A stretch of 6,741 bases of DNA from Actinomycetes bacterium (GCA_022600695.1 JAHZJY010000077.1:1-6741), one strand, 5' to 3'; positions 1-4,688 are shown, counted from the stretch's first letter. Notes: generated by a model from the letters alone, not told the origin. Program-made: numbers and translations.

Positions 1-85
1 ACCCGCTCAAGCTCCGGGGCCGAAAACATACAAGATCCATATCTCAAAATCTGAGTGGAGTCTGTTGCCGCACAAAGAAATTCCA

Positions 86-118
86 ACAATTACAAACCCA
101 TAACAAACACTCACAACC
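86..118 (+). repeat. AT-rich phased ACAAAC-type repeats upstream of the response regulator
   Basis: Within the first 247 bases, where no convincing gene lies, the sequence is much richer in A and T than the rest of the window. ACAAAC occurs at 92-97 and again at 103-108, exactly 11 bp apart, with a variant ACAACC at 113-118 (10 bp on) and ACAAT at 86-90. Helical-turn spacing suggests phased binding sites or A-tract bending. M. tuberculosis TrcR is reported to bind an AT-rich stretch in its own promoter, so an autoregulatory role is possible, but these repeats differ in sequence from the GAAAC pair nearer the gene. The repeats are seen directly. Function is inferred. Confidence 0.4.
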
Positions 119-190
119 GAATTGGTGACAGCCATCACAGCAACGGCCGGGCGTACCGTCGAGAGCAGCCGTTGAGATCGAGGTGAGTAG

Positions 191-216
191 ATATGAAACA
201 CATATGAAACTCATGA
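191..216 (+). promoter_or_regulatory. Candidate response-regulator operator, two half-sites 11 bp apart
   Basis: ATATGAAAC occurs at 191-199 and again at 202-210, a direct repeat with an 11-bp period, continuing into TCATGA. OmpR/PhoB-family regulators bind as head-to-tail dimers on direct repeats with 10-11 bp spacing. The downstream half, TATGAAACTCATGA at 203-216, recurs with one mismatch at 3104-3117 in front of a small secreted-protein gene. The site lies about 30-57 bp before the regulator's start codon, where it could contact polymerase. Autoregulation by the regulator encoded immediately downstream is the simplest interpretation. It is inferred from position and symmetry only. Confidence 0.6.
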
Positions 217-223
217 CATGCGC

Positions 224-241
224 TAACGATCCGGACACAAT
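224..241 (+). promoter_or_regulatory. Possible -10 region(s) of the response-regulator operon
   Basis: Two imperfect -10 hexamers are visible: TAACGA at 224-229 and CACAAT at 236-241, each one base away from TANNNT. CACAAT sits at the same distance from the GAAAC operator (45 bp from its first base) as the TAGCTT box does in the secreted-peptide promoter around 3137. If CACAAT is used, transcription would begin at or next to the ATG at 248, giving a leaderless mRNA, which is common in mycobacteria. If TAACGA is used, the leader would be about 10 nt. No clear Shine-Dalgarno precedes the start, which fits either case. Confidence 0.35.
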
Positions 242-247
242 GGACGT

Positions 248-1018
248 ATGGATATGACGGTGACTCCCCGAAATCCGCGGCAGCGCCAAGCCATCCTGGG
301 TCAGCTCCCGCGCATCACACGTTCCGACGGGACTCCGATTCGGGTCCTACTGGTCGACGATGAGCCGGCGTTGACCAACCTGCTGAAAATGGCGCTGCAC
401 TACGAGGGGTGGCAGATAGAAATCGCCCGGAATGGCCGGGAGGCTATGGAGAAGTTCGCCGGGTTCGGGCCCGATGTCATGGTCCTCGACATGATGCTGC
501 CGGACACCGATGGGTTGCAGATCCTGAAGAAGATCCGGGAATCCGACGGCTACACCCCGACGTTGTTCCTGACCGCGCGGGACTCGGTGATGGACCGGGT
601 GACCGGCCTCACCGCGGGGGCGGACGATTACCTGACGAAGCCGTTCAGCATGGAGGAACTCGTCGCGCGACTGCGCGGATTGTTGCGCCGATCGCACTCG
701 ATGGCCGCACCGGATGACGAAGTGCTGACAGTCGGGGATCTGGTACTGGACGGGGCCAGCCGCGAGGTGACGCGTGGGGGTGAGCCGATCCCGTTGACTG
801 TGACCGAGTTCGAGTTGTTGCGTTATCTCATGCGCAACCCTCGCCGGGCCATCGCCCGAGCCGAGATCCTGGATCGCGTGTGGAACTACGGATTCGACGG
901 CCGTTCCAGCGTGGTCGATCTCTACATCTCTTATTTGCGAAAGAAGATCGACGCCAACCACGAGCCGATGATTCACACCGTCCGTGGCGTCGGGTACATG
1001 CTGCGTCCGGCGCAATGA
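248..1018 (+). CDS. trcR: OmpR/PhoB-family response regulator, TrcR-like
   Basis: This cytoplasmic transcription factor is phosphorylated by its partner kinase. It has 256 residues: a roughly 30-residue N-terminal extension, a receiver domain at about 31-145 and a winged-helix DNA-binding domain at about 158-254. Receiver landmarks are the acidic pair D37/D38, phospho-acceptor D81 in VLDMMLPD, switch threonine T109 in FLTARD and K131 in LTKPF. The effector domain shows TEFELLRYLMRNPRR, ILDRVWNYGF, the recognition-helix stretch VVDLYISYLRKKID and the wing HTVRGVGYMLRP. The extension, the length (I recall TrcR as 257 aa) and the stretch QLPRITRSDGTPIRVLLVDD match my memory of M. tuberculosis TrcR (Rv1033c). 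PhoP or TcrX orthology is less likely. The ATG at 248 was chosen for length, and the ATG at 254 (residue 3) cannot be excluded. There is no strong ribosome site, so the mRNA may be leaderless. The stop overlaps the kinase start as ATGA, indicating translational coupling. An 11-bp tandem repeat just upstream suggests autoregulation. Confidence 0.9.
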   Translation: MDMTVTPRNPRQRQAILGQLPRITRSDGTPIRVLLVDDEPALTNLLKMALHYEGWQIEIARNGREAMEKFAGFGPDVMVLDMMLPDTDGLQILKKIRESDGYTPTLFLTARDSVMDRVTGLTAGADDYLTKPFSMEELVARLRGLLRRSHSMAAPDDEVLTVGDLVLDGASREVTRGGEPIPLTVTEFELLRYLMRNPRRAIARAEILDRVWNYGFDGRSSVVDLYISYLRKKIDANHEPMIHTVRGVGYMLRPAQ

Positions 1019-2505
1019 CCCGTAGCCGGCCGCGCTGGTGGCCGAGGTCGGTACGCCGGCAACTGGTGATCGGTGTCTCGGTGATTGTGTGTGCGGCGAT
1101 GATCGGTGGCGGCGCCGTAGCCGCAGCAATCCTGCGCAACGAGATGATCAGCCTGACCAACACGCAGGTGACGCACTCGCTGGATGCCTTCAGCTACTCC
1201 TACGGCAAGGCCCAACTCGCTGCGGCCCAGTCCAGAACGCTGACTGATCCGGTATTGGAGGTGAACAGTTTTCCCGGACAAGCGCCTGGAACGGTGATCG
1301 CCGTGCTCCGTGGCCAGCGGGCGGTCTTCGCCGCGTCATTCACCGGGGGAGAGCCAGGGTCGGTGCCCGACGACGTGGTGCGCGATCTGCAGGCCGTCAA
1401 CTGGCCCAGTGGGGAGACGCGGACGGTCAGACTGGGTGAATCGGGAGAGTACCGGGTCGGGACCCGGGACGTCGGATCCGGCGAGCGCCTGGTGTCGGCG
1501 GTGTCGCTGGTCGATGCCAACCGGACGCTGGCCAGTCATGCGCTGGCGGTCGCGGTTCTGGTGGCGGTGGCGTTGGTGGTCGCCGCAGCGGCCACCGTGC
1601 AGCTGATCCGCTTGGCTCTGCGGCCGCTACAGCGGGTGGCCGATGTCGCCGGGGATGTTGCGAACTTGCCCCTGACTGCGGCGGAATACCGAATCACCTC
1701 ACGGGTCAGCGACCGAGATGCCGATCCGGGCAGCGAGGTCGGTGTTGTCGGCAGCTCGCTGAACCTGTTGTTGGACAACGTCGATGCGGCTCTGACGCAG
1801 CGAGCCGAGACCGACCGGCGGGTGAGGCAGTTTCTCACTGATGCCAGCCATGAATTGAGGACACCGCTGGCAGCGATCCTCGGCTACGCCGAACTCACCC
1901 GGCAGGACAGCGCGGGACTTCCCCCGATGACCGAATACGCGCTGGAACGGATTGAGTCGGAGTCACGGCGGATGACGGCATTGGTCTCCGATCTCCTGCT
2001 GTTGTCACGTCTTGATGAGCGTCAGGACCTGCATATCGAGGAAGTTGACCTCTGCGGGGTGGTTGCCGACGCGGTCAATGACGCGGCAGTCGCCGGCCCG
2101 GAACATCGCTACGTCGCCGAACTGCCCGATTACCCGGTCTGGGTCCGCGGTGACCGGGCGCGACTGCAGCAGGTGATACTCAACCTGCTGAGCAACGCCC
2201 GGATGCACACCCCCCCCGGGGTGACCGTCACCACCGCCGTGAGCATGGCAGGGGAACCCGGTCGGTCGACGGTCGTGCTGGAGGTGCGCGACAACGGACC
2301 CGGGATTCCGGAGGCGATCGTTCCCTATCTGTTCGGCCGGTTCGTCCGTGCCGACAAGGACCGCTCCCGGGAGATGGGCGGCAGCGGGCTGGGCTTGGCG
2401 ATCGTCGCCTCGGTTGTCGAGGCGCATCAGGGCACGGTTTCGGTGCGCTCGCGGCCCGGCCAAACGGTTTTCACCGTGCGTCTGCCCGCAGCGCCCGGCA
2501 GCTAG
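1015..2505 (+). CDS. trcS: Membrane sensor histidine kinase, TrcS-like
   Basis: This inner-membrane HisKA-type kinase should autophosphorylate on histidine and pass the phosphate to the regulator encoded just upstream. It has 496 residues. Membrane helices lie at about 17-40 and 176-198, bracketing an extracytoplasmic sensor region of about 130 residues with no family I recognise. A HAMP linker follows from about 199 (LALRPLQRVADVAGDV). The H-box is FLTDASHELRTPLAA with His279. The N-box NLLSNARMH has N390 and N394. The G1 box DNGPGIP starts at D426, the F-box LFGRFVRAD follows, and the G2 box GGSGLGLAIV is at about 455-464. All catalytic motifs look intact. The ATG at 1015 was chosen because it overlaps the regulator stop (ATGA). 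A frame open from 880 would put about 45 residues of regulator-overlapping sequence ahead of the signal-anchor helix. M. tuberculosis TrcS is of similar size (about 509 aa). A run of eight C (2210-2217) lies just after the N-box. The TrcS name is moderately certain and the kinase function is very certain. Confidence 0.9.
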   Translation: MTRSRPRWWPRSVRRQLVIGVSVIVCAAMIGGGAVAAAILRNEMISLTNTQVTHSLDAFSYSYGKAQLAAAQSRTLTDPVLEVNSFPGQAPGTVIAVLRGQRAVFAASFTGGEPGSVPDDVVRDLQAVNWPSGETRTVRLGESGEYRVGTRDVGSGERLVSAVSLVDANRTLASHALAVAVLVAVALVVAAAATVQLIRLALRPLQRVADVAGDVANLPLTAAEYRITSRVSDRDADPGSEVGVVGSSLNLLLDNVDAALTQRAETDRRVRQFLTDASHELRTPLAAILGYAELTRQDSAGLPPMTEYALERIESESRRMTALVSDLLLLSRLDERQDLHIEEVDLCGVVADAVNDAAVAGPEHRYVAELPDYPVWVRGDRARLQQVILNLLSNARMHTPPGVTVTTAVSMAGEPGRSTVVLEVRDNGPGIPEAIVPYLFGRFVRADKDRSREMGGSGLGLAIVASVVEAHQGTVSVRSRPGQTVFTVRLPAAPGS

Positions 2506-2606
2506 TCTGCGTCCGGCAGGGGGCCGTCGGCGGTCGTAAAGCGCGGCGAAGCATCCGCGACCCGGGGTGGGGAATTGATGAAAATCACAGCAGCCCAACA
2601 GGAAAA

Positions 2607-2642
2607 CGCGGGGACCATCTCAGATTTGAGACAGTCCCCGCG
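2607..2642 (-). terminator. Hairpin terminator between convergent genes, T-tract on the minus strand
   Basis: CGCGGGGAC at 2607-2615 pairs perfectly with GTCCCCGCG at 2634-2642. Inside, TCTCA (2618-2622) pairs with TGAGA (2627-2631) across a four-base loop, with a 2x2 internal bulge between the stems. Read on the minus strand the hairpin is followed directly by TTTTCC, so it is a good intrinsic terminator for the leftward small secreted-protein gene whose stop codon is at 2660. On the plus strand no T-run follows, but the stem could still end kinase transcription. The remainder of 2506-2659 shows no supported gene. Confidence 0.8.
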
Positions 2643-2659
2643 GTCTTGCCGGCTAGCGG

Positions 2660-2896
2660 TCAGCCGATAGCGAGAATCGGGACCGAGGGCCCCATGCCAC
2701 CGGGTATGCCCATCATCTGCTGTTGCTGGACCACCTCTCCCGGTGAGGCATAGATCGAGGAGTGCCCCGGCCGCTGGCAGACCGAGGAGCGTAACGATTC
2801 CTCACATTTGCTCAGGGTGGCGGTGGCCGATGGGGCCAGGACGACAGCCGCGGCCGCGGCGGCCAGGAAGGCGGGTGCCAGAAGTTTGGTGATCAT
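2660..2896 (-). CDS. Small secreted protein with C-x8-C / VCQ-x2-GH motif (leftward paralogue)
   Basis: This 78-residue product carries an evident Sec signal peptide. There is a Lys at position 4, an Ala/Val/Leu-rich core at about 5-22, and a likely cleavage after the A-T-A at 24-26. The mature part of about 52 residues has two cysteines, C31 and C40, spaced C-x8-C and probably disulfide-bonded. The motif VCQRPGHSSIYASP follows, then a Gln/Met/Gly/Pro-rich stretch and the tail PSVPILAIG. The start is supported by AGAGGGA about 9 nt upstream on the minus strand. The motif, cysteine spacing and tail match the divergent neighbour starting at 3220, so the two are paralogues. I recognise no named family. 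It lacks a membrane helix after the signal, a lipobox and enzymatic motifs. It is probably an exported cell-envelope or extracellular peptide. An intrinsic terminator lies 18 bp past its stop. The shared operator core upstream suggests control by the adjacent two-component system. Confidence 0.85.
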   Translation of the reverse strand: MITKLLAPAFLAAAAAAVVLAPSATATLSKCEESLRSSVCQRPGHSSIYASPGEVVQQQQMMGIPGGMGPSVPILAIG

Positions 2897-3019
2897 GTCT
2901 GCGATTCCCTCTCGGTGGGTTGCGGTAGTCGATCCGAGACCCGTTCCCGCAGTGGGAATGTGACCCGTTTCGACCTATGCCCTGAGTCTAGGTGCGGGTT
3001 CGGGCGGAGTCCCGACATT

Positions 3020-3039
3020 CATAGAAACAACATAGAAAT
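3020..3039 (+). repeat. Tandem CATAGAAAC / CATAGAAAT direct repeat, 11-bp period
   Basis: CATAGAAAC at 3020-3028 is repeated as CATAGAAAT at 3031-3039, exactly 11 bp on. This is the same GAAAC-type half-site and the same period seen before the response-regulator gene at 191-210. The second copy runs directly into the left arm of the 13-bp inverted repeat. It probably represents another regulator-binding dimer site, placed where it would serve the leftward gene. Confidence 0.5.
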
Positions 3040-3120
3040 CACGAGTTTTGATTCGCTAATTACGCCATCGTCAGTGGTCGGCTCGAGTCAGATTTGAAGA
3101 TGCTATGAAACTCGTGATTT
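3036..3120. repeat. Perfect 13-bp inverted repeat with a 59-bp spacer
   Basis: AAATCACGAGTTT at 3036-3048 is the exact reverse complement of AAACTCGTGATTT at 3108-3120. The arms face outward toward the two divergent genes, so each gene sees the AAACTCGTGATTT core in its own orientation. The right arm is contained in the 14-mer shared with the response-regulator promoter. A spacer of 59 bp makes a transcription-terminator hairpin unlikely in this divergent location. Paired operators that bind one regulator at both promoters are the better reading. Confidence 0.7.
3092..3117 (+). promoter_or_regulatory. Candidate operator of the rightward secreted-protein gene, shared with the regulator promoter
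   Basis: TATGAAACTCGTGA at 3104-3117 matches TATGAAACTCATGA at 203-216 in 13 of 14 positions. A second GAA half-site (TTTGAAG, 3094-3099 region) lies 11 bp upstream, as in the regulator promoter. Over the full 26-bp alignment (191-216 against 3092-3117) 19 positions agree, with the differences concentrated in the spacer. The site abuts the expected -35 region of the gene, a usual position for an OmpR-family activator. Binding by the TrcR-like protein is inferred. Confidence 0.6.
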
Positions 3121-3133
3121 TGAATTCGTGTGT

Positions 3134-3142
3134 TGCTAGCTT
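3134..3142 (+). promoter_or_regulatory. Extended -10 promoter element of the rightward secreted-protein gene
   Basis: TGC followed by TAGCTT (3137-3142) is an extended -10 box fitting TG-N-TANNNT. No good -35 lies 16-18 bp upstream (GTGATT/TGATTT at about 3114-3120). That space is instead occupied by the shared operator, as expected of an activator-dependent promoter. Transcription would start near 3149, leaving a leader of about 70 nt before the ATG at 3220. Confidence 0.45.
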
Positions 3143-3219
3143 GGAGGCACGGCATCAAGAGCGAGATCAACACCGCCGGTGTGGATTCGAGTTTGAGCCA
3201 TCAGAAAGGGAACTTGAGA

Positions 3220-3483
3220 ATGACTGCCATCGCTCGCTACTCCGCTCCGATCGTCGCCACCGTCGCGATGGCCGCGGCCCTGCTGGCCGCACCCCTCGCC
3301 GGCGCGAACTCCAACCAGACCAGCTGCCGGGAGAGCGGTGGCGCCAGGGTCTGCCAGAAGCAGGGACACACCTCGCTGCACGCCAAGCCCGAGGTGCGTT
3401 CCGGCTCCGGGCAACTGTTCAGCTCGCCCTGGTTGCCGGGCTACGGCCGTGGCCAACTGCCCCCGATGTTGGCGCTGGGCTGA
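3220..3483 (+). CDS. Small secreted protein with C-x8-C / VCQ-x2-GH motif (rightward paralogue)
   Basis: This 87-residue product has a Sec signal peptide: Arg at position 6, a hydrophobic core at about 9-24 and likely cleavage after A-G-A at 27-29. The mature part of about 58 residues has C36 and C45 (C-x8-C) and the stretch VCQKQGHTSLHAKPE. A Ser/Gly-rich linker, an aromatic patch (SSPWLPGYG) and the tail LPPMLALG follow. Aligned without gaps to the leftward paralogue the pattern is C-x-E-S-x4-V-C-Q-x2-G-H-[ST]-S-[IL]-[YH]-A-x-P, and both end in P-x-LA-[IL]-G. The ATG at 3220 was preferred over an in-frame start at 3130. AAAGGGA lies 8 nt upstream, and the later start places the signal sequence at the N-terminus. 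A perfect hairpin terminator follows 9 bp after the stop. I do not recognise the family. Export is well supported, and function as a signalling peptide, envelope component or secreted effector is open. Confidence 0.85.
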   Translation: MTAIARYSAPIVATVAMAAALLAAPLAGANSNQTSCRESGGARVCQKQGHTSLHAKPEVRSGSGQLFSSPWLPGYGRGQLPPMLALG

Positions 3484-3492
3484 CTGCGCCGG

Positions 3493-3528
3493 TGTATGCC
3501 CGAGTCCGTTCAAGGACTCGGGCATACA
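3493..3528 (+). terminator. Perfect 15-bp stem-loop terminator after the rightward secreted-protein gene
   Basis: TGTATGCCCGAGTCC (3493-3507) and GGACTCGGGCATACA (3514-3528) are exact reverse complements with a six-base loop GTTCAA. It begins 9 bp after the stop codon at 3483. No T-tract follows, as is common for mycobacterial hairpin terminators. It would separate the secreted-protein gene from the hrcA operon. Confidence 0.85.
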
Positions 3529-3541
3529 GCGTTGTGAAGCA

Positions 3542-3557
3542 CGGGATCCAGATCCCG
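3542..3557. repeat. Short palindrome CGGGATC-CA-GATCCCG
   Basis: Two 7-base arms are separated by CA, 13 bp after the terminator and just before the CIRCE-like element. It may be a second, weaker terminator stem or a protein-binding palindrome of the hrcA promoter. The symmetry is seen directly. The role is unknown. Confidence 0.4.
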
Positions 3558-3560
3558 GTT

Positions 3561-3587
3561 GTGGCACTCGCCCGGCTAGGCTGCTAA
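3561..3587. promoter_or_regulatory. Degenerate CIRCE-like HrcA operator upstream of hrcA
   Basis: GTGGCACTC (3561-3569), nine bases, then GGCTGCTAA (3579-3587). The CIRCE consensus is TTAGCACTC-N9-GAGTGCTAA, so each arm matches at 7 of 9 positions and the spacer is exactly 9. The right arm ends 19 bp before the TAAACT -10 box, so a bound repressor would occlude the -35 region. The sequence encodes HrcA immediately downstream, suggesting autoregulation. Against it, the two arms pair with each other at only 5 of 9 positions, so binding would be weaker than at a canonical CIRCE. Confidence 0.45.
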
Positions 3588-3606
3588 AAACCCTGCTGAA
3601 GACCCG

Positions 3607-3630
3607 TAAACTGGCCGAGAGCCGAGGAGG
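3607..3630 (+). promoter_or_regulatory. hrcA -10 box and strong ribosome-binding site
   Basis: TAAACT at 3607-3612 fits the mycobacterial TANNNT -10 consensus. No recognisable -35 hexamer stands at the normal distance. Transcription would start near 3620. GAGGAGG at 3624-3630 is a near-ideal Shine-Dalgarno with 8 nt to the ATG at 3639. It decides against an upstream in-frame GTG at 3630, which overlaps the Shine-Dalgarno itself. Confidence 0.6.
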
Positions 3631-3638
3631 TGAGCCAG

Positions 3639-4688
3639 ATGGGGACTGCCGACGATCGTCGTTTCGAGGTTCTGCAGGCCATCGTGGCCGACTTCGTCGC
3701 GACGCGGGAGCCGATCGGCTCGAAGGCACTGGTCGAGCGGCACGGCCTCGGAGTGTCCAGCGCCACGGTCCGCAATGACATGGCGGTTCTCGAGGCAGAG
3801 GGGTACATCGCACAGCCGCACACCAGCTCTGGCCGGGTGCCCACCGAGAGGGGCTACCGGGAGTTCGTGGACCGCATCAATAGCGTGAAGCCGCTGTCCA
3901 ACCCGGAGCGCCGCGCAATCCTGTCTTTCCTCGATTCCGGCGTCGACCTCGACGACGTGCTCCGCCGAGCGGTGCGCTTGCTGGCGCAGCTGACCCGGCA
4001 GGTGGCAGTCGTGCAGTACCCAACGCTGTCGGCTTCGACGGTGCGGCACCTGGAGGTGGTCGTCCTGACGCCGGCCCGGCTGCTCATGGTGGTCATCACC
4101 GACTCCGGCCGAGTCGACCAGCGCATCGTTGAACTCGGTGACACCATCGACGAGGCTCAGGCCGGTCAGCTTCGGGATCTGCTCAGTCAGGCGCTGGAGG
4201 GTAAACGGTTGTCGGAGGCCTCGGCTGCGGTCGCGGACCTGGCCAGCGGGCTCGATGCCGGATCCGGCCGGGGTGGCCCGCTCGGGAACGCTGTCGGCCG
4301 TTCGGCGACGGTGCTGCTGGAATCGCTGGTCGAACACACCGAGGAGCGGCTTTTGATGGGCGGGACTGCGAATCTCACGCGCAACACCGCCGACTTCGGT
4401 GGATCGCTGCGGTCGGTCCTCGAGGCGCTCGAGGAACAGGTCGTGGTTCTGCGGCTGCTCGCCGCCCAACAGGACGCCGGTAAGGTGACGGTGCGCATCG
4501 GCCATGAGACCGAAGCCGAACAGATGTCCTGCACATCGGTGGTCACCACGACCTACGGGAACGCGGGAACGGTCTACGGCGGCATGGGTGTGGTGGGTCC
4601 CACCCGGATGGACTATCCCGGGACCATGGCCAATGTTGCGGCGGTTGCGATGTACATCGGCGAGGTTCTCGGCCACCGCGCTGGCTGA
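3639..4688 (+). CDS. hrcA: Heat-inducible transcription repressor HrcA
   Basis: HrcA dimers bind CIRCE operators and repress class I heat-shock genes such as groES/groEL. GroEL availability modulates its activity. The 349-residue protein has the usual family length. The N-terminal winged helix covers about 7-75, with [25 protein letters not shown] (recognition helix at about 40-48) and the family signature [10 protein letters not shown] at 60-69. The central part includes [15 protein letters not shown] and the segment [21 protein letters not shown] dimer/insert region. The C-terminal signature [14 protein letters not shown] is present. It closely matches my memory of M. tuberculosis Rv2374c. 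The ATG at 3639 follows GAGGAGG by 8 nt. It leads a co-directional operon with dnaJ2 38 bp downstream, the standard actinobacterial pairing. A CIRCE-like site upstream suggests feedback on its own operon. Confidence 0.96.
   Translation: MGTADDRRFEVLQAIVADFVATREPIGSKALVERHGLGVSSATVRNDMAVLEAEGYIAQPHTSSGRVPTERGYREFVDRINSVKPLSNPERRAILSFLDSGVDLDDVLRRAVRLLAQLTRQVAVVQYPTLSASTVRHLEVVVLTPARLLMVVITDSGRVDQRIVELGDTIDEAQAGQLRDLLSQALEGKRLSEASAAVADLASGLDAGSGRGGPLGNAVGRSATVLLESLVEHTEERLLMGGTANLTRNTADFGGSLRSVLEALEEQVVVLRLLAAQQDAGKVTVRIGHETEAEQMSCTSVVTTTYGNAGTVYGGMGVVGPTRMDYPGTMANVAAVAMYIGEVLGHRAG

Larger units (their letters stand above)
2897..3219. promoter_or_regulatory. Divergent control region between the two small secreted-protein genes
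   Basis: This 323-bp stretch holds no supported gene. Its middle (about 3020-3140) is markedly AT-rich against the GC-rich surroundings. It contains the tandem CATAGAAA repeat (3020-3039), the 13-bp inverted repeat (3036-3048 with 3108-3120), the GAA/GAAAC operator (3092-3117) and an extended -10 box (3134-3142), each listed separately. The part nearest the leftward gene has a small inverted repeat TTCCC/GGGAA (2944-2948 and 2954-2958) and an 8-bp direct repeat GACCCGTT (2938-2945 and 2962-2969), which would fall in that gene's leader. TAGACT on the minus strand (2990-2985) is a possible leftward -10 box. No convincing -35 was found for it. Confidence 0.65.

Noticed and set aside
1..29. Minus-strand ATG at 29-27 opening a frame (M-F-S-A-P-E-L-E-R) off the left edge, a possible divergent gene
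   Set aside because: Only nine codons are visible and the ribosome site is weak (GGAT). Nothing in the residues identifies a family, so it is possible but unsupported.
880..1014. In-frame upstream start for the kinase at 880
   Set aside because: It would overlap the regulator by 139 bases and put a long arginine-rich extension before the first membrane helix. The ATGA overlap at 1015 is the standard arrangement.
2576..2589. GATGAAAATCACAG after the kinase as another copy of the GAAAC operator
   Set aside because: It has no second half-site at 11 bp (the nearest GAATT is 8 bp away) and is not in a promoter position.
2578..2670. 30-codon plus-strand frame starting at ATG 2578 after a purine-rich stretch
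   Set aside because: It runs through the terminator hairpin and into the 3' end of the opposite gene, and has no recognisable protein features.
2915..3097. 60-residue plus-strand open frame in the divergent promoter region
   Set aside because: It has no ribosome site and low-complexity, non-protein-like composition. It overlaps the operator repeats.
3130..3219. N-terminal extension of the rightward secreted protein from ATG 3130
   Set aside because: It would bury the signal peptide 30 residues in, lacks a Shine-Dalgarno, and its start lies upstream of the predicted -10 box.
3493..3528. HAIR/HspR-type operator reading of the AGTCC...GGACT hairpin
   Set aside because: It does not match CTTGAGT-N7-ACTCAAG. 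The perfect 15-bp stem right after a stop codon is better explained as a terminator.
3630..3638. GTG start for hrcA at 3630
   Set aside because: It overlaps the GAGGAGG ribosome-binding site. The ATG at 3639 has correct spacing and gives the usual HrcA N-terminus.
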